Of a DNA stretch of 64,000 bases, positions 17,326-25,758 are shown piece by piece. A program made the position numbers and the translations under genes. Below the pieces are notes generated by a model, which did not search any database, had not been told where the DNA came from, and saw only the letters and a list, made by a program, of their open reading frames with translations. The stretch comes from JAWPMT01 sp965267435 (GTDB taxonomy: Bacteria > Bacteroidota > Bacteroidia > Cytophagales > Cyclobacteriaceae), in contig OZ253960.1 of the NCBI GenBank assembly GCA_965267435.1, forward strand, positions 4,278,001-4,342,000, written 5' to 3'. The stretch's first letter is position 1. Each line of letters opens with the position of its first letter.

Positions 17326-18360
17326 ATGAGATTACTCACATTGTTCATTTTATTGATATCGGCTGCTTGCCACAACAAACAAAACGGCCAATCCAAAGGT
17401 GAGGCAGAGCATCAGGAGTTCGTAGATGATCTGGATCTATCAAAAATGATTCAGCAGGTAGACACTTCAGTTTATCGATTTATTGAAGATGACTATGCTA
17501 CCTGGGGGGGAAATATTTTTAAGGAAGAAGGCATCTACTATTTGATCTATTCGCGATGGAAAGAAGATTGGCTGACAGATTCAGAAATAGCCATCGCAAA
17601 GTCCTCGTCACTTGAGGGCCCTTATGAGCATCTTAGTGTACTGTTAAAAGGGAGAGGTCAAGGTTATTGGGATGAATTGACAGCGCACAATCCCAAAATG
17701 AAGAAATACGACGGGAAATACTATCTGTACTATATCTCAAGCAAATCAGGAAAAACCCGCTCACATCAACGGGACAGTCAACGAATTGGCGTCGCGGTTT
17801 CCGAGAGCCTAACAGGTCCATTCATTCATTGTGACCAGCCCACAGTCGAGCCTGCGGCTCCTGTTCATAATATCACTGTCAATCCTGGTGTCGTAAGACG
17901 ACCCGATGGCAAGTACGTCATGATTTTAAAAGGAGACAAAGTTGCCAAAACACCTGAGGAACCAATGGGCAAACGCGTACAAGGTATCGCTCTGGCTGCT
18001 TCTCCAGAAGGCCCCTTTGAGATACAACCAGAATTAGCGATCAAGGATTTTGATACCGAAGATGCCTCAATCTGGTTTGACAAAAACCGGTCATTATTCT
18101 ATGCTGTATACCACGCTCATAGTCATGTAGGGCTAATTGTTTCAGAAAATGCCATAAACTGGAAGCCGGCTGTGAACTCGAGAATAATGGAGAAGTTTGT
18201 TGTAGACACTAAACAGGATACAATTCTACTCAGAAGTGTAGAAAGGCCATTTGTCTTTTATGAAGAGGGAAATCCTGCTGCCATTTGTTTATCCGTACGC
18301 AGAGGCAAAACCTATAATTCAGGCTCTTGTATCATTATCCCATTAAGACCCACGCCATGA
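17326..18360 (+). CDS. Lipoprotein with five-bladed propeller, GH43/GH117-like
   Basis: 344 aa from the ATG at 17326; the frame opens at 17212 through unlikely residues. Lipobox ISAAC has Cys16. Blade-like repeats are visible: TWGGNIFKEEGIYYLIYSRW, HNPKMKKYDGKYYLYYISS, NPGVVRRPDGKYVMILKGD and EDASIWFDKNRSLFYAVYHA. This pattern is typical of GH43-type glycosidases (clans F and J) and related GH117/DUF377 proteins. A canonical catalytic Asp/Glu set could not be fixed by eye. Likely acts outside the cell on sugars. Confidence 0.75.
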   Translation: MRLLTLFILLISAACHNKQNGQSKGEAEHQEFVDDLDLSKMIQQVDTSVYRFIEDDYATWGGNIFKEEGIYYLIYSRWKEDWLTDSEIAIAKSSSLEGPYEHLSVLLKGRGQGYWDELTAHNPKMKKYDGKYYLYYISSKSGKTRSHQRDSQRIGVAVSESLTGPFIHCDQPTVEPAAPVHNITVNPGVVRRPDGKYVMILKGDKVAKTPEEPMGKRVQGIALAASPEGPFEIQPELAIKDFDTEDASIWFDKNRSLFYAVYHAHSHVGLIVSENAINWKPAVNSRIMEKFVVDTKQDTILLRSVERPFVFYEEGNPAAICLSVRRGKTYNSGSCIIIPLRPTP

Positions 18361-18482
18361 TGATCAATTCGAAATCCGTTTGACTTCCCCTTCAATCAAA
18401 TGACAAGATCCCCAAAGACATATTCACCTTGTTTTCCAGGTAATAGTAAGGAGATGACTAGAACTGAAACTCTCGAGCTTTT

Positions 18483-19511
18483 ATGAAACGCCGATCTTTT
18501 ATATCAGGAAGTACTTCTGCTTTGGCAGGACTCGGGCTTGCCACAAATGCCCATGGCCAGACGATTCATCGGAAGGTAGAAAAACCAGTGAACCCCTGTG
18601 TAACCGTGGATCACGAAAAAGTGAATTTCTATTCTGAGATTTTCAGTGAGTCAATCAAAGTAGTTCATATTGCCGATACGCATCTGTTCAAGGATGACGA
18701 TCGGGGGGCTCCGTATCGAGTCTACAGTGATCGAATGGCAAAGGCCTATAATCAAACCACACATTTCAAAACACGAGCGAAGACGCACCCGGAGGAAGCC
18801 TTTGTAGAAGCTCTGGCTTTTGCCAGGGAGGCAAATGCAGACATAGTCACCCTGGTTGGTGACATCTTTAGCTTTCCGTCTGAAGCTGCGATAGAATGGG
18901 TTTTGTCCCGCTTAGGCGACGCAGGTATTCCGTACATATATACGGCAGGAAATCACGACTGGCACTACGAAGGGATGGAGGGCACGCTCGAGTCCTTGCG
19001 TGATACGTGGATAGAGGAGCGGTTGCTTCCGTTGTATCAAGGCCAGCATCCCTTAATGGCATTTTATGATATCAAGGGAGTTAGGTTCCTGGCTATTGAC
19101 AATTCTACATATCAGGTCAACGAAGAACAACTCGCTTTCTTTCAAGAACAAGTTGCTAGTGGCATGCCACTGGTTTTGTTAGTTCATATTCCCCTATATG
19201 CGCCAGGAAAGGGCGTCAGTTTTGGCTGTGGAAATCCCAATTGGGGGGCGGCCACAGATCGCAATTTTGAGCTGGAAAGACGGGCAAAATGGCCAGAGGA
19301 GGGTCATACGCAGACCACTTTTCGATTCTACAGCGAAGTTTTTAATGCGCCGAATCTGGTAGGCATCTTCGCAGGGCATATCCATAGAAATTCTATGGAA
19401 ATGATAAACGGGAAACCTCAAATAGTCTCGGATGACAACGCAAGTGGCGCCTATTTGGACATCAGCTTCCTACCCCTGGATGACCAGAACAAAGCTTTGA
19501 TTTCACAATAA
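18483..19511 (+). CDS. Exported metallophosphoesterase (Tat-type leader)
   Basis: 342 aa calcineurin-like phosphoesterase. The N-terminus MKRRSFISGSTSALAG carries twin arginines and a hydrophobic stretch, consistent with Tat export. All five metal motifs are present: VVHIADTH (Asp65, His67), LVGDIF (Asp127), AGNHDWH (Asn157, His158), LLVHIPLY (His) and AGHIHRN (His..His). The family cleaves phosphomono- or diesters. Its placement beside glycosidase and sulfatase genes may be coincidental. It is followed by repeat copy 8. Confidence 0.87.
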   Translation: MKRRSFISGSTSALAGLGLATNAHGQTIHRKVEKPVNPCVTVDHEKVNFYSEIFSESIKVVHIADTHLFKDDDRGAPYRVYSDRMAKAYNQTTHFKTRAKTHPEEAFVEALAFAREANADIVTLVGDIFSFPSEAAIEWVLSRLGDAGIPYIYTAGNHDWHYEGMEGTLESLRDTWIEERLLPLYQGQHPLMAFYDIKGVRFLAIDNSTYQVNEEQLAFFQEQVASGMPLVLLVHIPLYAPGKGVSFGCGNPNWGAATDRNFELERRAKWPEEGHTQTTFRFYSEVFNAPNLVGIFAGHIHRNSMEMINGKPQIVSDDNASGAYLDISFLPLDDQNKALISQ

Positions 19512-19522
19512 CGACGAAAACA

Positions 19523-19695
19523 CAACGTCGCCGTAGAAGCTGCCAACTGTCTAGCGGCTGGGGCCTTCGAAGAAAGCCTCGGCTGGCAATGGTGGTTCGT
19601 CATAGTTGCGCTATTTTGTGCGTCCCTGATCCAGATAGCCCCGATAGCTATCGGGATCGGGAGGAGACGGACGCCCTTTAGTTGTGATGCAGCCT
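19523..19695 (+). repeat. Intergenic attC-like repeat, copy 8, with palindrome
   Basis: Holds GGCCTTCGAAGAAAGCC..TCGGCTGGCAA, CGTCATAGTTGCGCTATTTT and the palindrome CCCGATAGCTATCGGG (19640-19655). It ends in GTTGTGATGCAGCC. The order of motifs follows copies 3 and 6. It fills the 201-bp gap before the WG-repeat gene. Confidence 0.55.
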
Positions 19696-19712
19696 TTATT
19701 TAAAATAAGAGC

Positions 19713-20372
19713 ATGATGAAAAATACCTTGTTAACATTATCAATTTTCGTACTATCAATTCCGGCCCTATTGGGACAGAATTATGACAAGATTTCAAATT
19801 ATGGTGCCTATCACAAAGACTTGGCATTGGTTGAAAAAGATGGACTCCTGGGGTTCATTGACCAAAATGGGAACGAAATAGTCAAACCAAAATATGATGA
19901 CATCAATGCATTTGGCGCTTACCAAATAGACTGGTCATTGGTTAAGAAAGATGGTCTCTATGGGTTTATCGATATAAAGGGAAAAGAGATAGTGAAACCT
20001 AAGTATGATGAAATAGTGGCATTTGGCGCGTACCAGGAACACTGGGCCATGATCAAAAAGGATGGACTACTTGGATTTATCGATAAAAAGGGTAAAGAAA
20101 TAGTTGAACCCAGGTATGATGAAATAGTGGCATTTGGCGCGTACCAAGATCACTGGGCCATGGTTAAAATAGATGGGCTCCTTGGATTTATCGATAAAGA
20201 CGGAAAGGAAATAGTGAACCCTAAGTATGATGAAATAGTCGCATTCGGAGCTTACAAAGAAGACTGGGCATTGGTTAAAAAAGATGGTCTTTATGGATTT
20301 ATCGATACTGAAGGTTCAGAAGTCGTTGCAGTCAATAACAAGGAAATACCACCCGTAAAAAGAGACAACTAA
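19713..20372 (+). CDS. Secreted WG-repeat protein
   Basis: 219 aa with a signal peptide (about 1-21, ..LLGQ) and five WG-type repeats of 37 aa. The repeat unit runs roughly from GAYxxxW through KKDGLxGFID to GKEIVxPKYD. WG repeats are structural beta units; some members are secreted or membrane-associated, and function is mostly unknown. Repeats 3 and 4 share a 32-nt identical DNA stretch exactly 111 bp apart (20004 and 20115), so the array grew by recent duplication. The last unit diverges (GSEVVAVNNKE). Confidence 0.8.
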   Translation: MMKNTLLTLSIFVLSIPALLGQNYDKISNYGAYHKDLALVEKDGLLGFIDQNGNEIVKPKYDDINAFGAYQIDWSLVKKDGLYGFIDIKGKEIVKPKYDEIVAFGAYQEHWAMIKKDGLLGFIDKKGKEIVEPRYDEIVAFGAYQDHWAMVKIDGLLGFIDKDGKEIVNPKYDEIVAFGAYKEDWALVKKDGLYGFIDTEGSEVVAVNNKEIPPVKRDN

Positions 20373-20471
20373 GACCCACATTATGTAAAAATGTCACTTT
20401 CAGTAGGCGGATTAGAAAGCTTTTAGGGAGTAGCCGTGTCGGTCTCGATCATTAGAAATTAGCGACATAAA

Positions 20472-21362
20472 ATGAAAATTGAAGAGCTTCCTTCACTGTT
20501 CCTGTTCATCGCGATGACTGTAATGATCGCTTCATGCGACCACAAGCCCTACACGCTAGCAGAGGGCTACACCTATGTTCAAAAAGAGAAACGGCGCAAT
20601 GAATCCACCGAATGGCAGCTGGTGTGGGAAGAAAACTTCAACTCAGGCACTCTTGATACAACTACCTGGAGTCGCATAGGCCTTTTCACCTCTTCGAAAT
20701 GGAAAGTTCCTGTGGAGCAATGGAGAGAGGTAAAAAACTGCTTCAGGTATATCAGTGCCACAGATCCTAGGGTCGTCACGTTTCATGAAGGTAATATCCA
20801 CCTCAAGGGTATCATTAACCCCGATTCACTTACCGGAGATCCACGCCCCTATCTCACTGGCGGTATCTATTCCTGGAAAAAATTCGCTTTTCAATATGGC
20901 CGTATTGAGATCAGAGCGAAGCTCGATGAGGCCTATGGTATGTGGCCGGCGATATGGATGCTGTCCGAAAAGGAAGTATACCCCGAGCAGCACAACGGCG
21001 AAATGGACATCATGGAAAAACTAAACCATGATGACTTTGCCTATCAAACCACCCATAATCATTACACCATTGCACTTAACCAGACTGAACCAAAAAAATT
21101 TGCGACTGCCAAAATTGATACAACCGATTACAATGTCTACAGTGTGAGCTGGTATCCCGATAAGTTGGTTTACGCCATCAATGGTGTGAAGTCATATGAA
21201 TACCCGAAGGTTGCGGGAGCAGGAACCTTCCAATGGCCATTTGATCAGCCATTTTATCTCATTATCGATCAGCAGATGGAACATGAATGGCCGGGAATGA
21301 TAACACGCCCGGAGGAACTTCCGATCAGCATGACAGTCGACTGGGTAAGACTCTATCAATAA
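20472..21362 (+). CDS. Glycoside hydrolase family 16 lipoprotein
   Basis: 296 aa. Lipobox MIASC has Cys22. The concanavalin-like GH16 domain runs from about 47 (WQLVWEENFNSGTLDTTTW) to the end (MTVDWVRLYQ). The catalytic signature GEMDIMEKL places nucleophile Glu177, Asp179 and acid/base Glu182. GH16 enzymes cut beta-1,3/1,4-glucans, agarose, porphyran or carrageenan; the exact substrate cannot be told here. It is probably displayed on the outer membrane. No SusC/SusD pair is nearby. Confidence 0.9.
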   Translation: MKIEELPSLFLFIAMTVMIASCDHKPYTLAEGYTYVQKEKRRNESTEWQLVWEENFNSGTLDTTTWSRIGLFTSSKWKVPVEQWREVKNCFRYISATDPRVVTFHEGNIHLKGIINPDSLTGDPRPYLTGGIYSWKKFAFQYGRIEIRAKLDEAYGMWPAIWMLSEKEVYPEQHNGEMDIMEKLNHDDFAYQTTHNHYTIALNQTEPKKFATAKIDTTDYNVYSVSWYPDKLVYAINGVKSYEYPKVAGAGTFQWPFDQPFYLIIDQQMEHEWPGMITRPEELPISMTVDWVRLYQ

Positions 21363-21467
21363 AGTAATCTGACACAACAGCACGCTGAGTGACCTACCTG
21401 TGAGAGATTGTTATTTTAGCAATGATACCAAGAATGGTATCTGCGGTATCTCTCAAAACTTAAACGT

Positions 21468-22046
21468 ATGAACTGGTTGAATGAACCTGACTCATGGAAA
21501 GTGACGGATGACAAACTCGAAATGTTCGTTACTCCAAAATCGGACTACTGGCGGGAAACGCACTATGGTTTCACCGCAGATGACGGACCGTTTTATTATG
21601 CTTTGAGAGGTGGTGAGTTTGAGGCAACCCTGAAAATCACAGGAGAGTACAGGAGCCGCTATGACCAAATGGGAATGATGCTGCGCATCGATGAAAAGCG
21701 CTGGATCAAAACCGGCATTGAATATGTGGACGGGATATACAACTACAGTACGGTGGTCACCGACAACAAAAGCAGCTGGAGCATTATCAAACTATCGGAG
21801 CAGCCAAAATCAGTATGGATCAAAGCCATCAGGAGATTGGATGCCGTGGAGATATTTTATTCTCTGGATGGGCAAGCGTATACCATGAGCAATCTGAGCT
21901 ACCTGGAAGCGAATGTCCCGGTACAGGTAGGCATGATGGCGGCAAGCCCTGATGGAGAGGGCTTCCAGGCAGTATTCGAAGAATTTAGTGTCAAGCACTT
22001 ACCCGACTTGAAAAGATTGGAATGGCTGGAGAAGAACAAGGAATAG
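21468..22046 (+). CDS. DUF1349 (concanavalin-like) protein
   Basis: 192 aa soluble protein without a signal peptide. The DUF1349 pattern is clear: an N-terminal WLNEPDSWKVTDDKLEMFV, then QMGMMLRIDEKRWIKTGIEY, and a C-terminal VPVQVGMMAASPDGEGFQAV. The family has a jelly-roll fold and is linked to sugar or enolase-regulation roles without firm evidence. It follows the GH16 gene by 105 bp on the same strand but has its own upstream gap. Confidence 0.8.
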   Translation: MNWLNEPDSWKVTDDKLEMFVTPKSDYWRETHYGFTADDGPFYYALRGGEFEATLKITGEYRSRYDQMGMMLRIDEKRWIKTGIEYVDGIYNYSTVVTDNKSSWSIIKLSEQPKSVWIKAIRRLDAVEIFYSLDGQAYTMSNLSYLEANVPVQVGMMAASPDGEGFQAVFEEFSVKHLPDLKRLEWLEKNKE

Positions 22047-22050
22047 CAAT

Positions 22051-22110
22051 TGCTAACAAAAGGCGCGGCCGACTAGGTAGGGCCGGGCAGGCAGAGGCAA
22101 GTAAAAGACA
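22051..22110 (+). repeat. Intergenic attC-like repeat, copy 9 (short)
   Basis: TGCTAACAAAAGGCGCGGCC begins 4 bp after the DUF1349 stop and is followed by a GGCCGAC..GTAGGGCCGGGC palindromic stretch. It matches the CTAACAA box placement seen after other genes in the region. Confidence 0.45.
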
Positions 22111-22146
22111 TAAACAAGGAAAGCAATTCATCAAAATTTTGATATT

Positions 22147-22603
22147 ATGAATCGTGAAACGATAATCATTGTGACCATCTCATTGCTCTTTGCATCTGGC
22201 CTGAATGGACAATGCATAAATGGAGTTAAGAGTTACCCGATCTACAAAACAGGAGCACAGCTTGTTGAAAGGTTTGACACAGAAGGGGCTGAAATTGTTA
22301 GAATTGAATATGATCTGATTTTTTCATCGAAAGAGTCCTACCGGAATCTGACTTCTGATTGGGAGTATGCCATTATAGGATTTGCTGACAATGGCGTCAA
22401 AGACCTCAACATGAAACTTTACGAATATGATGATCTCCTTGAAAAAGTGGCAAGTGGTGGCAGAGGATGATTCCGAAGAGACATATGCTGTCATTAATCA
22501 CAAACCACTTACTAACAGCATGTACAAAGTTGAGGTGATTGTTGAAGAATTTTATGAAGGTTACTCGGCAGCAAGATATGGGTTGATGTATGTTCACGAC
22601 TAA
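22147..22603 (+). pseudogene. Frameshifted secreted hypothetical protein
   Basis: A signal-peptide-bearing frame (MNRETIIIVTISLLFASGLN) runs from 22147 and stops at 22470. From about 22457 the +1 frame continues with protein-like sequence (VAEDDSEETYAVINHKPLTN...MYKVEVIVEEFYEGYSAARY) to the stop at 22601-22603. The two halves together give a secreted protein of about 150 aa. A one-base indel in the GGTGGCAAGTGGTGGCAG tract would explain the break. The product family is not recognised. A sequencing error is the alternative. Confidence 0.6.
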
Positions 22604-22639
22604 AAAAAGCCTTCAATAGTCATGGCAGGCACAGTTTTA

Positions 22640-22895
22640 ATTATCAGGATGCTGTAGCCGTCAACACTGAATGGCAGTTTGGCTGGAGATCACCACACCA
22701 TCTGCCCTTGCTTCTGGTATCAGAGTGTTCACGATAGCTATCGAGTTTGCCCTCGCCCGCGACTTGCGCTGACCTTCGTTGCTGGAGACCTACTGAGCAG
22801 ATTGGACTTGGATGACTTGTCTCTTCGACCACTGGTTGGTGGTTTGTCAAAGCTGGAACTCAGAAACACAACAAGATACTAACAAAAGATAAAAT
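22640..22895 (+). repeat. Gene-free gap with intergenic repeat copy 10
   Basis: Part of the 334-bp gap after the frameshifted gene. It contains the short palindrome CGATAGCTATCG (22732-22743), GC-rich palindromic stretches and, at 22878-22895, ACTAACAAAAGATAAAAT, identical to 7685-7702. No gene is evident. Confidence 0.45.
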
Positions 22896-22937
22896 TTATT
22901 AAAACCAATTTTGTCAAGGTGTAAGAACTGTAGGCTT

Positions 22938-23174
22938 TCATTCTTTGGCTCCCTTCTTAAAGCCTAGATAAACCCATCTGACTATAGCCGCCACAACCGC
23001 GAAGATTATCAACCAAATAAAGAGGAAGACTATTTCACCATATCCTGAATTGAACAGTCCCGAAAACGCAAAAATGGACATGTAGAGGAAAAGGAAAATC
23101 AATACTGCTACAACTGGAATTGTTATAAGAACAATAAGTAGCCGTTTAACTCCTGTATTCAATTTGCTTAACAT
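22938..23174 (-). CDS. Small membrane protein, function unknown
   Basis: 78 aa with two membrane helices (about 12-36 and 47-68), a Lys-rich C-terminus and no motif. It stands alone on the minus strand between a repeat block and the msrB gene, which is transcribed away from it. It could be a genuine small membrane gene; no family is recognised. Confidence 0.5.
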   Translation of the reverse strand: MLSKLNTGVKRLLIVLITIPVVAVLIFLFLYMSIFAFSGLFNSGYGEIVFLFIWLIIFAVVAAIVRWVYLGFKKGAKE

Positions 23175-23409
23175 CTATAGAGACTCTGTATAAGATTATC
23201 TCAAGACTCAGTTGGTGGACGGAATTTATATGCAAAAAATGAAATGCTCACAATATGGGTGGCGAGTCTTCTTGAATAGTCAAGACAGTGGGTGTCTCTA
23301 TCGCGAAGGCTACATTTGGTAAGATAGTATCGCATAAATCCTCAGTAAACCTATGATTCACTAAACAAACATTATTCCCTCCCGTTCCTCGAGAGAAAGT
23401 AAAGGTCTT

Positions 23410-23946
23410 ATGAGATTATCGCTGCTTATTTCAATTTTGAGCCTGTCATGTATTGCTGGCGCTTGCCAAACAAAACACACCCCAACAGAGGAATCTTTCT
23501 CCTACCCCATTCAAAAAACAGAGGCAGAGTGGAAGAAGAGCCTTTCTGACCTTCAATTTTATATACTCCGTGAGCAGGGTACCGAACGCGCTTTTTCCGG
23601 AGAATACTGGGACAATAAGAAAAAAGGAATTTATTACTCAGCGGCAACCGGCCAGCCCTTGTTCAGCTCCAGGCACAAGTTTAGATCGGGCACTGGATGG
23701 CCGAGCTTTTACCGGCCGATTGAAAAAAACGCGGTCAAAGAGATCGTCGACAAAAGCTACGGCATGGTGCGTACGGAAGTAGTTGATAGTGGCAGTGGCT
23801 CGCACCTTGGCCACGTATTTGAGGATGGGCCAAAGCCCACCGGACTGAGATATTGTATGAACTCCGCTTCTCTGATCTTTGTGGAAGATGGGGAGGAACT
23901 ACCCCCTATAGTGAAGGAATGGGAAGAAAGGTATGGTGACAACTAG
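23410..23946 (+). CDS. msrB: Peptide-methionine (R)-S-oxide reductase lipoprotein
   Basis: 178 aa. Lipobox IAGAC has Cys19, so it acts in the periplasm or on the outer membrane. The MsrB domain spans about 36-165. The catalytic Cys149 is in RYCMNSASL, the substrate-binding His block is SHLGHVF, and FRSGTGWPSF lies at 91-100. The two CxxC zinc-binding pairs are absent: GIYYSAATGQPLFSS stands where many relatives have CxxC. This is the zinc-free subtype. It reduces protein methionine-R-sulfoxide in exported proteins. Confidence 0.92.
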   Translation: MRLSLLISILSLSCIAGACQTKHTPTEESFSYPIQKTEAEWKKSLSDLQFYILREQGTERAFSGEYWDNKKKGIYYSAATGQPLFSSRHKFRSGTGWPSFYRPIEKNAVKEIVDKSYGMVRTEVVDSGSGSHLGHVFEDGPKPTGLRYCMNSASLIFVEDGEELPPIVKEWEERYGDN

Positions 23947-24132
23947 TTCCGACAATCACCTCCAGACCCAAGTCTCGCTTTCGCTCTACTGACGTCCGAG
24001 TGAATGATGTCCGAATAGAAGAGCTCGGCAAGTGGTGCTTTGTCAAGCTTGTACTATTTTGTATAGGCCTAAGCTGGGTAGATAAACATCCGCCGTCTCA
24101 GCTTACTGTCTTGTACTCATCATTGGCAAACC

Positions 24133-25662
24133 ATGAAGAAAGTAGCAAATCAGATCAGCATTCCTCCGAGTTTAAGCATCCAACACGTGATCTACGTTCT
24201 TCTGATGGTGGCACTGGCCGGGTGTGGCATCAGTTCCCAGCAAACGGCTGATCAACATCCCGAGCCGCCTAATATTCTGTGGCTCGTAGGCGAGAACATG
24301 AAACTGGACCTGGGTGCTTTCGGCACTCAAAACGTCTATACACCCCACCTTGACTCCCTGGCACAAAATGGCCTACGATTTACTCGTGTGTTTTCTACCT
24401 CCCCCGTTTGTGCGCCAAGTCGCTCCGCGTTTATGACAGGCATGTACCAGACAACTACCGGCACACATAACATGCGTTCCCACAGGGAAGACGACTACAG
24501 GCTGCCTTCGGGTGTAAGGCCCATCACCCACTGGCTCCAGGACGCTGGATATTACACGGCCAACATCAGCCATATCGGTGATAAGGAAGTGGGCACTGGC
24601 AAGCTGGATCTCAACTTCGTAAATGAAGGCCCCATCTATCAATCGGAGGAATGGTCAGCACTAAAAGACAATCAACCCTTCTTTGCGCACATCAACATGC
24701 CTGAAAATGAGTACGACATTTATGACCGGCAGACCTGGAAGCACGATAGGGTAAAATGGTATGGCGAAGAACAGCACCCTCAAATTGCGACAGCTGGCAA
24801 TGTCGTCCCTCCTCCGTATTATCCGGACCACCCGCTGGTCAGGGAGGAATGGGCCCGCTATCTTAATTCGGTTTCGGGCATGGATATCCGCATAGGATGG
24901 ATCCTGGACCAACTGCGGAAAGATGGACTGGCGGATAATACCATCATTGTCTTCTTTGGCGATAATGGGCGCATGGAACCACGGGGCATCCATTGGCTGT
25001 GGGATACCGGCATTCATGTCCCGATGATCATCTACTACCCGCAGGGTATGGCAGTACCTCCTCAGTACAGACCGGGAGGGATCAACGAGCAGGTCATCAG
25101 CCTACTGGATATCAGCGCCACCACTTTATGGATGGCAGGAATTGAACCCCCCGCCGGTATGCAGAGTCGATTATTCCTGGGAGAAAACACTGACCCACCC
25201 AGGGAATATGCTTTCAGTGCCCGCGATAGAATAGACGAGACGGTATTGAGAATGAGATCTGTGCGGGGCAAGAAGTACCACTACATCAGAAATTACAGTG
25301 AGGGAGAAGGGTTCCCAACACTGAACAGGTACAAGGAAAAATGCTTCAGCATTAAGCCTTTGATGCGTCAATTGATGGCTGATGACCAACTATCGGGCCC
25401 AGCCCTGGATTTGATGCAACCTATGCCCTACGAACTGCTCTATAACACCGAAGATGACCCTCATGAGATCAACAACCTGGCAGCTTCGGACAACCCGGAC
25501 GATCAAGCGGCCTTACTCGCCATGAGAGCTGAACTGGATCAATGGGAAGAAGGGACCAACGATCTTGGGAGGTTCTTGGAACCAAAGGAAATTGTGGCCC
25601 CCTTTGAGGAGGAAATGCACAACTGGTTTGGCACACCCACCTGGTACAGTGGACAAAATTGA
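24133..25662 (+). CDS. Sulfatase lipoprotein (S1 family, heparan N-sulfatase-like)
   Basis: 509 aa with a hydrophobic leader and lipobox ALAGC (Cys31). The formylglycine motif PVCAPSRSAFMTG has Cys93. The first metal site reads LVGENMKLDLG (Glu54-Asn55) where most sulfatases have Asp-Asp. The later metal block is FFGDNGRMEPRG, and the C-terminus has YNTEDDPHEINNLA as in N-sulfoglucosamine sulfohydrolase relatives. It probably desulfates a marine polysaccharide. It is the second sulfatase in the window and also lacks a nearby maturation gene. Confidence 0.86.
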   Translation: MKKVANQISIPPSLSIQHVIYVLLMVALAGCGISSQQTADQHPEPPNILWLVGENMKLDLGAFGTQNVYTPHLDSLAQNGLRFTRVFSTSPVCAPSRSAFMTGMYQTTTGTHNMRSHREDDYRLPSGVRPITHWLQDAGYYTANISHIGDKEVGTGKLDLNFVNEGPIYQSEEWSALKDNQPFFAHINMPENEYDIYDRQTWKHDRVKWYGEEQHPQIATAGNVVPPPYYPDHPLVREEWARYLNSVSGMDIRIGWILDQLRKDGLADNTIIVFFGDNGRMEPRGIHWLWDTGIHVPMIIYYPQGMAVPPQYRPGGINEQVISLLDISATTLWMAGIEPPAGMQSRLFLGENTDPPREYAFSARDRIDETVLRMRSVRGKKYHYIRNYSEGEGFPTLNRYKEKCFSIKPLMRQLMADDQLSGPALDLMQPMPYELLYNTEDDPHEINNLAASDNPDDQAALLAMRAELDQWEEGTNDLGRFLEPKEIVAPFEEEMHNWFGTPTWYSGQN

Positions 25663-25758
25663 GGCTATTTTTGTCCGGTCAGATTTCATGGGTCCCCGAC
25701 GATTGGGACACATGCTACGACCATAGCACATTCTTCACTCATTGTTCCAATAGAAAAC

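Noticed and set aside
19713..20372. Regularly spaced direct repeats considered as a CRISPR array
   Set aside because: The 111-bp units are in frame and code for WG repeats; there are no unique spacers.
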